Shown: positions 42,208-51,676, counted from the first letter of the stretch. The stretch: DNA of 64,000 nt from Anaerolineales bacterium (GCA_020634155.1 JACKCI010000002.1:1612001-1676000), one strand, 5' to 3'. The notes: generated by a model from the letters alone, not told the origin. Made by a program: numbers and translations.

Positions 42208-43230
42208 TTATTCAACAAGTTCGGCAAAAACCACGAAGCGCTGGGTATCGACTTGATACGGGTAGCAAGTAATCAGCGTCAACTGAGCGCCGTTATTGGG
42301 GTCCATCACCTCAATTTGGTCGGGCTCAACAATTTGGGTATTGGTTACCCGATAGGTATGCACACCCGTTGCTGTGCCAATCTCGACCGTGTCCCCTTTT
42401 TCAAGCAGATGCAGGTTTCTAAAGATTTCGCCGTAAATATCATTATGCCCCAACAATACCACGTTTTGGCGACCACCGGGGCGTGCGCCATTATTAAACC
42501 AGCCGATGCCTTCGCGCAGCATATCCCAACTGGTGCCGTTGACAATGCTCGATTGACGTATCCCCAATTCGGGGATGGTGACATAGAGGGGGTCGGTAGG
42601 TTGGCGGCTTTGGCTCGCAGGGCGATAGGAGACGGCTTGGCGCTCAATGGCAGGGCGGATGCTTTGCGGAATCTGTTGTTGCTCAAAGGCGCGGTCGAGT
42701 TCACTATAGTTAAAGGACGATTGACCATTGGCATCAGGAGCAGTATGCCCACCCGGAATCACAAGGCTACCGGGGGTTAGGTCAGGTAGCGGGGTAGCCG
42801 TCATGCGCCCTTGCTCACGGATAGCTTCGAGTTCGCGCTGGGTCTCGTTGGTATTGGTCTGGATGTCCTCTAGGCCGATGAAGGACTGATAGAGGATATA
42901 GACCAAGCCGAAAACTGCTGTAACCTCGACCACCAGCAACAGAATACTGGTATAGCCACGCCATACTTGAGGGTTGGAGTTATTATGGGAGCGTCCAAGG
43001 TCGTCCACAAACTGGACACTATCGAAGTCAGCAGCCGATACCATCTCAGTTGATGAGGGACTTGATGGGGCGCTAGGTTGGGCAGGTGGGGTTGGCGGCA
43101 CGGTTACAGCGCGGCTGGTGTCTTGGCCGCCGTGTCGAAAACGGGCCATGCGTTCCTCACGGCGTTTAATCGCCAGTACACGCTCTAGTTCAGCCACCGA
43201 CAGTTCATCAACTGGACGTTTATCCCGCAT
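42208..43230 (-). CDS. Sortase-family transpeptidase
   Basis: 340 residues. One membrane helix (about 90-113), a long linker and a C-terminal sortase domain (about 205-340). Catalytic His262 (VLLGHNDIYG), Cys322 (TLITCYPY) and Arg331 (TQRFVVF) are all in place, in the pattern of class D/E-like sortases. It should join a sorting-signal protein to an amine acceptor at the cell surface. I saw no LPxTG-type tail in any protein of the window, so substrates are elsewhere. It is the first gene of the leftward SpeE/DUF4178 run, five bases after a methyltransferase. Confidence 0.9.
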   Translation of the reverse strand: MRDKRPVDELSVAELERVLAIKRREERMARFRHGGQDTSRAVTVPPTPPAQPSAPSSPSSTEMVSAADFDSVQFVDDLGRSHNNSNPQVWRGYTSILLLVVEVTAVFGLVYILYQSFIGLEDIQTNTNETQRELEAIREQGRMTATPLPDLTPGSLVIPGGHTAPDANGQSSFNYSELDRAFEQQQIPQSIRPAIERQAVSYRPASQSRQPTDPLYVTIPELGIRQSSIVNGTSWDMLREGIGWFNNGARPGGRQNVVLLGHNDIYGEIFRNLHLLEKGDTVEIGTATGVHTYRVTNTQIVEPDQIEVMDPNNGAQLTLITCYPYQVDTQRFVVFAELVE

Positions 43231-43235
43231 CGGAT

Positions 43236-44039
43236 TTAATTCCCTTTTGCCTGTGCCACCGCAAAGACCTCGCGCTCAAAGAACCAGCGCATGGGCGGCA
43301 CCCGAAACAACACCCAGCGCAAAGCGGCCAAGACAACCACCTCTTGGCGGTGTTGTGGTGGGCTATCGAGCCAGACTTTACCCTTGAAGCCTGCTTTATC
43401 AAGCGCTTGTTGCAGGCTCCACCATGACTGTTCGTTGACATGCACATCTTGATTGTGGTCAACTAAAAAGGCGCGGGGATTCTTAGGATACTTAGCCCCT
43501 TGCCCCATCATGCGGCGGACGAAGCGCACAATCGGATAGGCATAACGGTCATACCAGATATTGGGGGCGGTGTGGATGATAAAGCTCCCATTGGGCTTCA
43601 GTACACGCCGTACCTCTAACATGGCTTGATGCAATTCCCACGGGTGCAGGTGTTCGACCACATCAAACATCAAAACTCGGTCAAAATAGCTATCTGGAAA
43701 AGGCAGATGCTTGGCGTCGGCTTGGGCCACCCCAATACGGTGTAACTCATCGGGAGTCGCTTGACTGAGGAGATTTTGGGTAATTTCAAGGGCCGCTGGG
43801 GCATAGTCGATACCGAGAACCTCAGCACCAAGTCGCGCACAATGCAGCAAGATCTCACCACGTCCGCAGCCGACATCTAAAACGCGCATGCCCGTCTCGA
43901 CTGACGCCAATGCAAAAGCCGCTTTAAGCCGCCGCGAAAGTTGTTGACCTTCGGTGGATAGAAATTCGTCGTATCCTTCGCAAGCGGTTTCAAAATATTC
44001 TTTGGTATACAGTTCGGGTGCAACTGGCTTTTGCCTCAC
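43236..44039 (-). CDS. Class I SAM-dependent methyltransferase
   Basis: 267 residues. Motif I is MRVLDVGCGRGEILLHCA, motif II EVLGIDYAPAALE, and FDRVLMFDVVEHLHPWELH is the methyltransferase_11 acidic motif. Starts with GTG 44039, with GGAGG five bases before it. The last 40 residues contain a hydrophobic stretch (VVLAALRWVLFRVPPMRW) that may touch the membrane. Substrate unknown. It begins 33 bases after the ABC exporter genes and may share their transcript. Confidence 0.88.
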   Translation of the reverse strand: MRQKPVAPELYTKEYFETACEGYDEFLSTEGQQLSRRLKAAFALASVETGMRVLDVGCGRGEILLHCARLGAEVLGIDYAPAALEITQNLLSQATPDELHRIGVAQADAKHLPFPDSYFDRVLMFDVVEHLHPWELHQAMLEVRRVLKPNGSFIIHTAPNIWYDRYAYPIVRFVRRMMGQGAKYPKNPRAFLVDHNQDVHVNEQSWWSLQQALDKAGFKGKVWLDSPPQHRQEVVVLAALRWVLFRVPPMRWFFEREVFAVAQAKGN

Positions 44040-44072
44040 ACGGCCTCCTTCAATTACCGATTATATAGCGGG

Positions 44073-45938
44073 TTAGGCTGGCTCCGCTAATGATTCCTCT
44101 TGGCGGAACTGGCTCATATACAAGTCATAATAAGCGCCCTTGCGTTGGAGTAGCTCGGTATGAGTACCGATTTCGACAATCTGCCCCGCCTGCAAAACGA
44201 CGACTTGGTCGGCATTGCGGATGGTACTCAAACGGTGGGCTATCACCACGCTGGTGCGGTCTTTCATTAAATCATCCAAGGCCTTTTGAATCAGGCGCTC
44301 GGTGCGGGTATCGACATTGCTGGTGGCTTCATCCAAAATCAGGATGCGCGGATTGCTGAGAGCGGCGCGTGCAATCGCCACCAATTGACGCTGCCCAAGG
44401 CTGAGGCCGACCCCGCGCTCACCTAAGATGGTCTCATAGCCATCGCTCAAGTTTTCGATGAACTCATCGGCACGCGCCAGCTTCGCCGCAGCCTTGACCT
44501 GCTCCTCAGTCGCTTCTAGGTTGCCGTAGCGGATATTGTTGGCAATGGTATCTGACCAGAGGAAGTTATCTTGTAGCACCGTTCCGATTTGGCGACGGAG
44601 GCTGGCTTGGGTCACCTGACGGACATCATGCCCGTCGATTTTGACCGCGCCATCGGTGACATCATAGAAGCGCCCGATGAGGTTAATGATGCTGGTCTTG
44701 CCAGCACCCGTCGGCCCCACAATAGCAATGGTCTGCCCCGCTTCAATGGTCAAGTTAACGCCTTTGAGGACAGGCTCGGTGGGGTTATAGGCAAAGTGGA
44801 CATCTTGAAACTCGACCTTGCCCGTGATGGTCGGCAGTTCAAGCGCGTTCTCAGCATCGAGTAGATCAGAGGGTTCGTCTAACAGCTTGAACATGCGCTC
44901 GGCACCTGCAACGGCAGATTGGATTTGCGCCCAAAGCTGCCCAATGATGCGGACGGGTTCATAAAGGCGTTGCATGTAAACCAAAAAGGCGATAATGACT
45001 CCCACCGTGACGGGGTAGCCCATGACCTCTGTACCGCGAATGGCCCAAATCGCACCCACCCCAATAATGACGGCCTGTCCGATGGTGCTTAAGAGGTTCA
45101 AGATCGGTTGCAAGGCACTGGTAATGGTCATGGCGCGGATATTGGCGTCACGATTGGCGGCGTTACGGGTGCGGAAGCGCTCGATATTTTCGGACTCGCG
45201 GCTGAAGGCTTGGGCCTCACGCACACCGGAGATGCTCTCCTGCAAGTCGGCATTGACCTCGCCCATCTCGACGCGGGTCTTGCGGAAGGCTTGGCGGGCA
45301 AGGCGGGCAAAGAGAAAGGTCGCAATCAGCATCAGAGGGACAACACTGGTTGAAAGGAGGGCCAAAGGGGGGTGAATCAAGAACATGACCACAAGGCTAC
45401 CCACCAGAATCAGCAATTGCGTACCGACCCGCGCCAGTGAGAAATTGACAGCGGTGGCGATTTGGTCGGCGTCATTGGTGAGGCGGCTCATGACATCACC
45501 TGCCGGATTGCGGTCATAATAGCGCAGGCTCAGGCGGTGGATTTGGTCAAAGATGTCATTGCGGAGGGTGGTCAGGACATTTTGCCCGGCGTAGGCCATC
45601 AGATAAAAGAGATAGCCGTTACCCGCCGCACTAATGATATTGAGGACTAGCAACAACACCATCATAAAGCCCAGCGCGGTCAAGTTTGCATCGGTGGAGT
45701 TGCCTGTTAATGAGCATTGTGTCTCGGCGTTGCTGAGGGCGGGTGCCACAAAACAGTCAATGGATTGCCCTATCAGAAAAGGTGTTATCAATTGGAGAGC
45801 GGTGGTCACGATAATCAGGGCCAGCACATACCACAAGGTGCGGCGATATGGCCCGAAATAGCTGATGAGGCGTTGGAGGGTGGCCCGTGGCGAACTGGCC
45901 TTGAGAAATTCCCGTTCCATCAAATCACGACGCATCAT
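44073..45938 (-). CDS. ABC exporter subunit with consensus ATP site
   Basis: 621 residues: six-helix exporter domain (about 30-335) and an ATPase domain (about 370-605) with Walker A GPTGAGKTS, Walker B ILILDEATSNVD with the catalytic Glu, and switch His in VIAHRLST. Its signature is LSLGQ instead of LSGGQ. Paired with the next gene it should form a heterodimer. Exporters of this class move drugs, lipids or peptides; the substrate is not predictable. It starts four bases after the stop of its partner gene. Confidence 0.92.
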   Translation of the reverse strand: MMRRDLMEREFLKASSPRATLQRLISYFGPYRRTLWYVLALIIVTTALQLITPFLIGQSIDCFVAPALSNAETQCSLTGNSTDANLTALGFMMVLLLVLNIISAAGNGYLFYLMAYAGQNVLTTLRNDIFDQIHRLSLRYYDRNPAGDVMSRLTNDADQIATAVNFSLARVGTQLLILVGSLVVMFLIHPPLALLSTSVVPLMLIATFLFARLARQAFRKTRVEMGEVNADLQESISGVREAQAFSRESENIERFRTRNAANRDANIRAMTITSALQPILNLLSTIGQAVIIGVGAIWAIRGTEVMGYPVTVGVIIAFLVYMQRLYEPVRIIGQLWAQIQSAVAGAERMFKLLDEPSDLLDAENALELPTITGKVEFQDVHFAYNPTEPVLKGVNLTIEAGQTIAIVGPTGAGKTSIINLIGRFYDVTDGAVKIDGHDVRQVTQASLRRQIGTVLQDNFLWSDTIANNIRYGNLEATEEQVKAAAKLARADEFIENLSDGYETILGERGVGLSLGQRQLVAIARAALSNPRILILDEATSNVDTRTERLIQKALDDLMKDRTSVVIAHRLSTIRNADQVVVLQAGQIVEIGTHTELLQRKGAYYDLYMSQFRQEESLAEPA

Positions 45939-45942
45939 AAGG

Positions 45943-47745
45943 TTAGCCCTCCATAACCACGGTGCTTATTGCGGCATCTTCAACCAATTGGGAATGGTAG
46001 ATTTCAGCATAGATGGGGTTGCTTTCGAGCAAGTCCTGATGTTTGCCACTAGCCACGATTTGCCCTTTGTCCAAGACAAGAATCAAGTCGGCATGTAAGA
46101 CGGTACTGATACGTTGGGCAATCACAAAGCTGGTGCGCCCTTGCATCAAGCGGTCAAGCGCTTGTTGGATATGGGCTTCGGTCTGCACATCAACGCTGCT
46201 GGTGCTGTCATCCAATATCAGAATGCGGGGATTGAGCAACAAGGCACGGGCGATGGCAATGCGTTGTTTTTGCCCACCCGACAGGTTAACCCCACGTTCC
46301 CCAACCAAGGTATCATAGCCGTCGGGAAAGCCCATAATGAAGTCATGAGCAGCAGCGGCCTTGGCAGCCTCTTGCACATCCTCAAAGGTGGCATCGCTGC
46401 GTCCAAAGGCGATGTTGTCGCGGATAGTACCGGTAAACAGGCGCGTTTCTTGCAGCACAATGCCAATTTGACGGCGCAGGCTTTCCAGCGTGACCTCGCG
46501 TATATCCACGCCATCAATGCGGATGGTGCCTTCGCTGGCATCATAAAAGCGTGGGATGAGGTTGATGATGGTACTCTTGCCGCTACCCGTTGCCCCTAAG
46601 AGCGCAACAGTTTGGCCTGCTTCGGCGTTAAAGCTGACATGAGACAGGACATTGGCCCCACTTTTGAAGTAGCGGAAGCTAACTTCCTCAAAGGCTAGAT
46701 GCCCCTGAATGTTATCTAAAGGTTGAGCGTTGGGCTTGTCCTTAATCTCATTCTCGGTATCGATGATTTCAAAGACGCGCTTGCCACTGGCTCCTGCTTG
46801 GCTGGCAGAGGCCACAATAAAGCCCAGTTGTGTGACAGGTATCAACAGCAAGGAGAGATAGGAGGTAAAGGCGGTGAGTTCACCAAGTCCCAAGTCCCCC
46901 TGTACTGCCAAATTACCCCCGACCCATACCACCACAATCAAACTAATGCCTGCAATCAAAAAGGCGGTCGGGAAGATGGTGGCAACGGCACGGGTAGAAC
47001 GCAGGCTGGCATCGCGCAGGGCGAAGTTAGCATTTTGGAAGCGGTCACGTTCATAGGTCTCGCGGCTAAAGGCCTTCACCACACGGATACCCGCGAGGTT
47101 TTCTTGCAAGACGGTATTGAAGACCCCCAAACGCTCTTGGATAGCACGAAAAAGAGGTGCCGCTCGTTTGCCGAACATCGCAAAGATAAACGCCATCAAG
47201 ACCAAGGCAGGAATCATGACCAAGGTCAGCAGCCAGTTGAGCGCCACCAAGATGGCAGTGATACCAACCAGCAGCAAAATCGCGTTGATAGCAAGTAATA
47301 GCCCTTGACCGATGAACATCCGCAACTGTTCCACATCGCTGGTAGCGCGGGTCATCAATTGGCCTGTTTGAGCGCGGTCATGGTAGCTAAAGGAGAGGGT
47401 CTGCACCTTCTCATAGAGGTTATTACGGAGGTCATAGGCGACCGATTGGCTAACCCGCTCGGCTAGATAGCCCTGCAAGAAGGTAAACACCCCACCCACA
47501 ATTGCCAAACCGACCATTAAAAGTGCCAAACGCACGACCAGCCCTTCGTCACTATCGGTTGGGTTGGTGGGGTTTAGGCCTTCGTCGATCATATAACGGG
47601 CCATGAGTGGCACAAATAAAGTGCTGAGGGTTGAGAGAATCAGGCTTATATAAGCCCCAACGGTTATCCATCGATGTTGCCCAAGGTAGCGAATCCCACG
47701 TATCAAATCACGGCGGCTACCCGGTTCCCGTCTCCCGCGCTGCAT
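45943..47745 (-). CDS. ABC exporter subunit with degenerate ATP site
   Basis: 600 residues with the same layout as its partner (membrane part about 20-325, ATPase about 355-585). Walker A GATGSGKST and signature LSGGQKQR are normal, but Walker B reads ILILDDSTSSVD (catalytic Glu replaced by Asp) and the switch reads VIAQRIST (His replaced by Gln). Such changes are the mark of heterodimeric exporters like TM287/288 or BmrCD. It is the first gene of this leftward pair; 144 bases separate it from the divergent slipin gene. Confidence 0.92.
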   Translation of the reverse strand: MQRGRREPGSRRDLIRGIRYLGQHRWITVGAYISLILSTLSTLFVPLMARYMIDEGLNPTNPTDSDEGLVVRLALLMVGLAIVGGVFTFLQGYLAERVSQSVAYDLRNNLYEKVQTLSFSYHDRAQTGQLMTRATSDVEQLRMFIGQGLLLAINAILLLVGITAILVALNWLLTLVMIPALVLMAFIFAMFGKRAAPLFRAIQERLGVFNTVLQENLAGIRVVKAFSRETYERDRFQNANFALRDASLRSTRAVATIFPTAFLIAGISLIVVVWVGGNLAVQGDLGLGELTAFTSYLSLLLIPVTQLGFIVASASQAGASGKRVFEIIDTENEIKDKPNAQPLDNIQGHLAFEEVSFRYFKSGANVLSHVSFNAEAGQTVALLGATGSGKSTIINLIPRFYDASEGTIRIDGVDIREVTLESLRRQIGIVLQETRLFTGTIRDNIAFGRSDATFEDVQEAAKAAAAHDFIMGFPDGYDTLVGERGVNLSGGQKQRIAIARALLLNPRILILDDSTSSVDVQTEAHIQQALDRLMQGRTSFVIAQRISTVLHADLILVLDKGQIVASGKHQDLLESNPIYAEIYHSQLVEDAAISTVVMEG

Positions 47746-47889
47746 TGATTACTCCTCTGATTGAATGCCGCGTCCATTTTGCCAGAAAACCCCCCTTGAT
47801 AACACCCTATTCTTAGGGTTCTGCATTCTGCGCGAATAGGGATACAATAGGGAGTATGCGATTGAAGCACAATTGAAAGGAACTCAAAC

Positions 47890-48657
47890 GTGGAATTTCT
47901 ACTTTTTTGTTGCGGCTTTCTGCTATTCCTCGTCATCGGCATCGGTCTGGCGGGTCTCCGCATTGTAACCGAATATGAGAAGGGCGTTATTTTCCGTCTT
48001 GGGCGTGTTGTTGGTGCGCGTGGCCCCGGCTTGTTCTTCGTTATTCCGATGTTCGAGCGGATGCAGGTAGTTGATCTGCGGACGGTAACTTTAGACGTAC
48101 CTCCCCAAGACTGTATCACCCGCGATAATGTGACGGTGCGCGTTAATGCCGTTGTGTACTATCGGGTCATGAATCCGATTGATGCGGTGGTGCAAATTAA
48201 GAACTTCAACTTAGGTACCGCCCAAATCGCCCAAACCTCGTTGCGTAGCGTAGTCGGTCAAGGTGAGTTGGATGATTTGCTCTCACAACGGGAACACATC
48301 AATGACCAACTTCAGTCTATCATCGACCAAGCGACTGACCCTTGGGGTGTTAAGGTTTCATTGGTAGAGATTAAGGACGTGGAATTGCCCGGTACCATGC
48401 AGCGTGTGATGGCCCGCCAAGCGGAAGCTGACCGTGAGCGTCGTGCTAAGATTATCCATGCTGAAGGTGAATTGCAGGCCGCCAAGCAACTCCGTCAAGC
48501 CGCTGAGGAAATGGCGTCAGAGCCAACGGCCCTCCAATTGCGCTATCTACAAACGCTCTCGGAGATTTCCGCCGAGCATAACTCGACGATTATCTTCCCC
48601 TTGCCGATGGACTTGATCTCAGCCTTTATCAAGCAACAGAAACCGCCTACTCAGTAG
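47890..48657 (+). CDS. Slipin (SPFH/band 7 membrane protein)
   Basis: 255 residues: one N-terminal membrane helix (about 4-25), then the SPFH domain (EYEKGVIFRLGRV, GPGLFFVIPMFERM, TVTLDVPPQDCITRDNVTV, LPGTMQRVMARQAEADRERRAKII) and a short coiled coil. The LGRV.GARGPGL and DNVTV segments are slipin-specific. Scaffolds membrane microdomains. Starts with GTG, with AAAGGAA upstream. Most slipins lie beside an NfeD protease-like gene; none is next to this one. The stop overlaps the HEAT gene by 11 bases. Confidence 0.92.
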   Translation: MEFLLFCCGFLLFLVIGIGLAGLRIVTEYEKGVIFRLGRVVGARGPGLFFVIPMFERMQVVDLRTVTLDVPPQDCITRDNVTVRVNAVVYYRVMNPIDAVVQIKNFNLGTAQIAQTSLRSVVGQGELDDLLSQREHINDQLQSIIDQATDPWGVKVSLVEIKDVELPGTMQRVMARQAEADRERRAKIIHAEGELQAAKQLRQAAEEMASEPTALQLRYLQTLSEISAEHNSTIIFPLPMDLISAFIKQQKPPTQ

Positions 48658-49579
48658 AGCCAGTTGATGCTGCTGAGGGTGGCGAGAGCGGCCCTGTCTT
48701 GCCCGTTGCTTCCCGAATGCCCTTCTGAAGCCGCCGAATCGTCTCGGTGAGTTCAGGGGGGCGTTTAGGGCGGGTATCGGCTAAGGGGTCTGCATCCCCG
48801 ACGGTAACAGGGGCAGGCGGTTCTGGCGGCGGGGGTGGTGTTGAATGGGTTGCGACAGATGCGGAAGCAGGTGCCGCAATCGGCGGTGGAGTTAATGGCC
48901 CCGTTTTACCACTGTGGCGGCTTTTGTAAGCTTCGAGTGCTTGGTGGGCTTGTGGGGTTTGGAAGCGCCGAAGAGCCGATGCTGCGGCTGAACGCACCGT
49001 TGGGTTTTCATCCTCAAGGCGTTCAATCAAGGGTTGGGTGGCCCATGTCGCCCGCAATTGCCCTAAGACGGCTGCCGCATTATGCCGAATCCGCCAATTC
49101 TCTTTCCGCAAACCCGCCAACAAGGTGACAACGGCAGGTGCGCTCTTTAGTTTCAGCAGGGCTTCAGCCGCCGCTAACCGTACATCATCACGATTAAAGG
49201 GATTGCGAAAGACTAAGACTAAGGCCTCGGTAGAAAGTTGGTCGCCCGATTCAGCCAATGACTGGGCGGCGCGGATGGTCTCTTCGGGGGTGCCATGTGT
49301 TAGGATATGGAGCAATTCTTCTTTGCTGCGCTGACGCATGGCGGAATGAGCAAAGTCATCGTCCAGATATTCGAGCGTGACCATAATCGCATCGCGGGCA
49401 TCGCTATCTGGTTCGCGGTCATAGGCCTGTTTAAGGGCCGGAATCGCTGATGTGGCTCCTAGCACGCGCAGGGCTGCTGCCGCACGCCGTCGTATTTCTG
49501 GATCATGATAACGTAAAGCACCAGCGAGACCATCAATATCTTTTTCGGCTTGCAGTTTCCAAATGTTGGGGCGCACCAC
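48647..49579 (-). CDS. HEAT-repeat protein with Pro-rich tail
   Basis: 310 residues. Six or so HEAT/PBS-lyase repeats cover residues 8-205 (ALRYHDPEIRRRAAAALRVLG, ALLKLKSAPAVVTLLAGL, NPTVRSAAASALRRF); residues 215-310 are Pro/Ala/Thr-rich and look disordered. No lyase catalytic role can be inferred; probably a protein-binding scaffold. GAAGGA lies before the ATG of 49579. Convergent with slipin. Confidence 0.85.
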   Translation of the reverse strand: MVRPNIWKLQAEKDIDGLAGALRYHDPEIRRRAAAALRVLGATSAIPALKQAYDREPDSDARDAIMVTLEYLDDDFAHSAMRQRSKEELLHILTHGTPEETIRAAQSLAESGDQLSTEALVLVFRNPFNRDDVRLAAAEALLKLKSAPAVVTLLAGLRKENWRIRHNAAAVLGQLRATWATQPLIERLEDENPTVRSAAASALRRFQTPQAHQALEAYKSRHSGKTGPLTPPPIAAPASASVATHSTPPPPPEPPAPVTVGDADPLADTRPKRPPELTETIRRLQKGIREATGKTGPLSPPSAASTGSTE

Positions 49580-49626
49580 GGCAATTTTCCTTCAATCAAC
49601 CTAAATTATAACCGTGTACCAGCAAA

Positions 49627-49654
49627 TTGAAAATGTATCCGTTTTGAATACAAT
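49627..49654 (+). promoter_or_regulatory. Candidate promoter for the DUF420-like gene
   Basis: TTGAAA (49627-49632), 16 bases, then TACAAT (49649-49654); five of six consensus bases in each box. The ATG at 49689 lies 35 bases further. The gap is AT-rich compared with its surroundings. Confidence 0.5.
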
Positions 49655-49688
49655 GAAAAGCATTTGCATTTATTAGGGAAAAAGTCGC

Positions 49689-50540
49689 ATGAATCACTAT
49701 CTTGAACCAAATGGCTTTCTTGGCACGGGCGCGAGCTTGTTGGCAGATCTGACGCTGCTGGCCTATCTCTTTCTCATCATTCCCGCAATGGTGGCGGGGT
49801 TTGTATTTGCCCGTCGCAAGAAACATCGTCCACACCATCGCAACGTGATGATGGGCATTACGCTGGCGAATTGGTTTTTCATCCTCTTTTTGATGATTTT
49901 TGCGCTGACCTATGATGTCACTGATAATGTGGCTGACCAGCCGGGGAACTCACGCTATCTTTTCCCCGTCATCCATGCCGCGCTCGGCTTGACGGCGCAA
50001 GGTCTGGCGACTTATGTAATTTATCGGATGCTGAAAGAGGATCGGCAAGTTGCCCAAGCCAAGCAACGTGGCGAAAAAGACACCAGCAAGTATTGGTTCA
50101 CCAGCGCCAAGCCATTTATGCGGGCAACCTTGACCTTGTGGACAGTCACATCAGTTCTCGGCGTGGCTTCTTACCTAATACGCTATGAGGTGATTGATAC
50201 TATCCGCTTGGATGATGCTGACACCGGACCAGTTGCTACCGAGGAAGTTATTCCACATTCGACCCAAGAGGTCGATGATGTATCTACCCCTGAAATGACT
50301 GAAACACCCGACCCCTCTACCCTTGGGCCAATGGAGACCGCTACCCCCGAAGTTGATGACTTGCCAGCGGTGACTGAGACACCCAATCCTGAACTCACGC
50401 TTGAAGCGGCTCCTGAAGCTACACCAGAATTTACCCCCGAAGTTGATGATGATGACGACGACAAAGAGGATGATGATGACAATAGCGGACATGGAAGCGG
50501 GGAGGAGGACGATGACAAAGCTAGACAAGATGATGATTAG
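49689..50540 (+). CDS. DUF420-like membrane protein with acidic tail
   Basis: 283 residues. Four hydrophobic segments (about 15-38, 52-75, 92-115, 140-160) with HRPHHRNVMMGITLANWF and a His-containing third loop as in DUF420 proteins, which sit near cytochrome oxidase genes. The remaining 110 residues are exported or cytosolic, Thr/Pro/Glu-rich, and end in an extremely acidic run (12 Asp/Glu within 14 residues near 248-262). No oxidase gene is near. Convergent 4-bp stop overlap with the next gene. Confidence 0.7.
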   Translation: MNHYLEPNGFLGTGASLLADLTLLAYLFLIIPAMVAGFVFARRKKHRPHHRNVMMGITLANWFFILFLMIFALTYDVTDNVADQPGNSRYLFPVIHAALGLTAQGLATYVIYRMLKEDRQVAQAKQRGEKDTSKYWFTSAKPFMRATLTLWTVTSVLGVASYLIRYEVIDTIRLDDADTGPVATEEVIPHSTQEVDDVSTPEMTETPDPSTLGPMETATPEVDDLPAVTETPNPELTLEAAPEATPEFTPEVDDDDDDKEDDDDNSGHGSGEEDDDKARQDDD

Positions 50541-51676
50541 CGGCAGGTAGCCTCATCGTGAAAGCCGCTAGGTGACCATACAGGCGGCGTGTTATGCTGA
50601 TTGGGTAGCAAATGGGTGGTCTGGTCTTGGGTGTCATAAATGACTAAATCATAGGCACGTCGTAGGGCCATCCAGTGCCCATCTGCCGAAAAGCGCGGGA
50701 AATCATTATAGAGCATGGTATCGGTATCGAATACCAGCGTGCGGCTGTCATCGGCGAAGGAGAATCGCCAAAGGACATTCTGCTCAATGCCCTCCATACC
50801 TTGAATCGCTACCACCATGCCTTGGCTATCAGGGAGCCATGTGTGGTCTAGTACCGTGACCAGTTCCCGATAAAGCGCCATCAAAACCGTGCCATTGGTG
50901 TCTAGAATCATGACGCGGTGCAGGTTTTCATAGGGTTGGAATAACACTGCGATACGGTTACCATCAGGTGACCAGCGCGGATTGAAGGCCGGACCGTCGG
51001 CATAGTTGGTCAGCCGATAGCGGCTAGAGGCATCGGCTTGGGTGACCCACACCTCTGGCTTCTTGGGTAGGTCGTCTTCCTCTTCCGGTGATGGGGTTGG
51101 GGTGCCTTCGGTGGGGAGTACAGGTTGTTCGGATACATAGACAAGGGCGCTGCCATCCGGTGACCAACGCGGCTGCCACTCTTTACCCGTTGACGAATAA
51201 TAGTGCAGGTCACCACCTTCAGGAGCAATCCATACAATATGGCTATCACGCTCTGGCTCATCCTCATCGGGCTTTTGGTAATAGTGCATCAAGGTGAAGG
51301 CGATGCGGCTCCCGTCCGGTGACCATGTAGGTTCCCATGCCCGATAATCGGGGCGTAAATCGGTAAGTTGTTGCAGGTCGGTGCCATCAATCCGCACGGT
51401 ATAAACATTATAGCGTTGAGGTTGTTGCTCCCACGTAAAGACCAGACGGCAACCATCGGGCGAAAAATCGCCAAGAATATGCTCACCGATGCCAAAGGAG
51501 AGACGGCGCTGCTGGCCTGTCCCTAAATCAAAAAGCACAAGGCCGTTATCATCGTTGTCGTTGACAGCAATCAACGGCCCTTGTAAATCTGATTCGGTTT
51601 GTGCAGCACTCGGCTGGGCTGCTATCAAAATAAAGAGTAGCAGACCAACCCAGCATCCTCTAAAAGCGTTGTACAT
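50537..51676 (-). CDS. Exported TolB-like beta-propeller protein
   Basis: 379 residues. Signal peptide (WVGLLLFILIAAQPSAAQ), then five or six WD40-like/PD40 units, each with a SPDG turn (FSPDGCRLVFTW, WSPDGSRIAFTL, WSPDGSALVYVS, WSPDGNRIAVLF, FSADGHWMALRR). No enzyme domain; likely a protein- or ligand-binding propeller outside the membrane. Its ATG lies 17 bases inside the 3' end of the kinase gene, which suggests translational coupling with the kinase-regulator fusion. Confidence 0.88.
   Translation of the reverse strand: MYNAFRGCWVGLLLFILIAAQPSAAQTESDLQGPLIAVNDNDDNGLVLFDLGTGQQRRLSFGIGEHILGDFSPDGCRLVFTWEQQPQRYNVYTVRIDGTDLQQLTDLRPDYRAWEPTWSPDGSRIAFTLMHYYQKPDEDEPERDSHIVWIAPEGGDLHYYSSTGKEWQPRWSPDGSALVYVSEQPVLPTEGTPTPSPEEEDDLPKKPEVWVTQADASSRYRLTNYADGPAFNPRWSPDGNRIAVLFQPYENLHRVMILDTNGTVLMALYRELVTVLDHTWLPDSQGMVVAIQGMEGIEQNVLWRFSFADDSRTLVFDTDTMLYNDFPRFSADGHWMALRRAYDLVIYDTQDQTTHLLPNQHNTPPVWSPSGFHDEATCR

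Noticed and set aside
50175..50528. Long minus-strand frames opposite the acidic tail of the DUF420-like gene
   Set aside because: They are Ser/Ile-rich mirror images of the Asp/Glu codons and carry no start signal or family motif.
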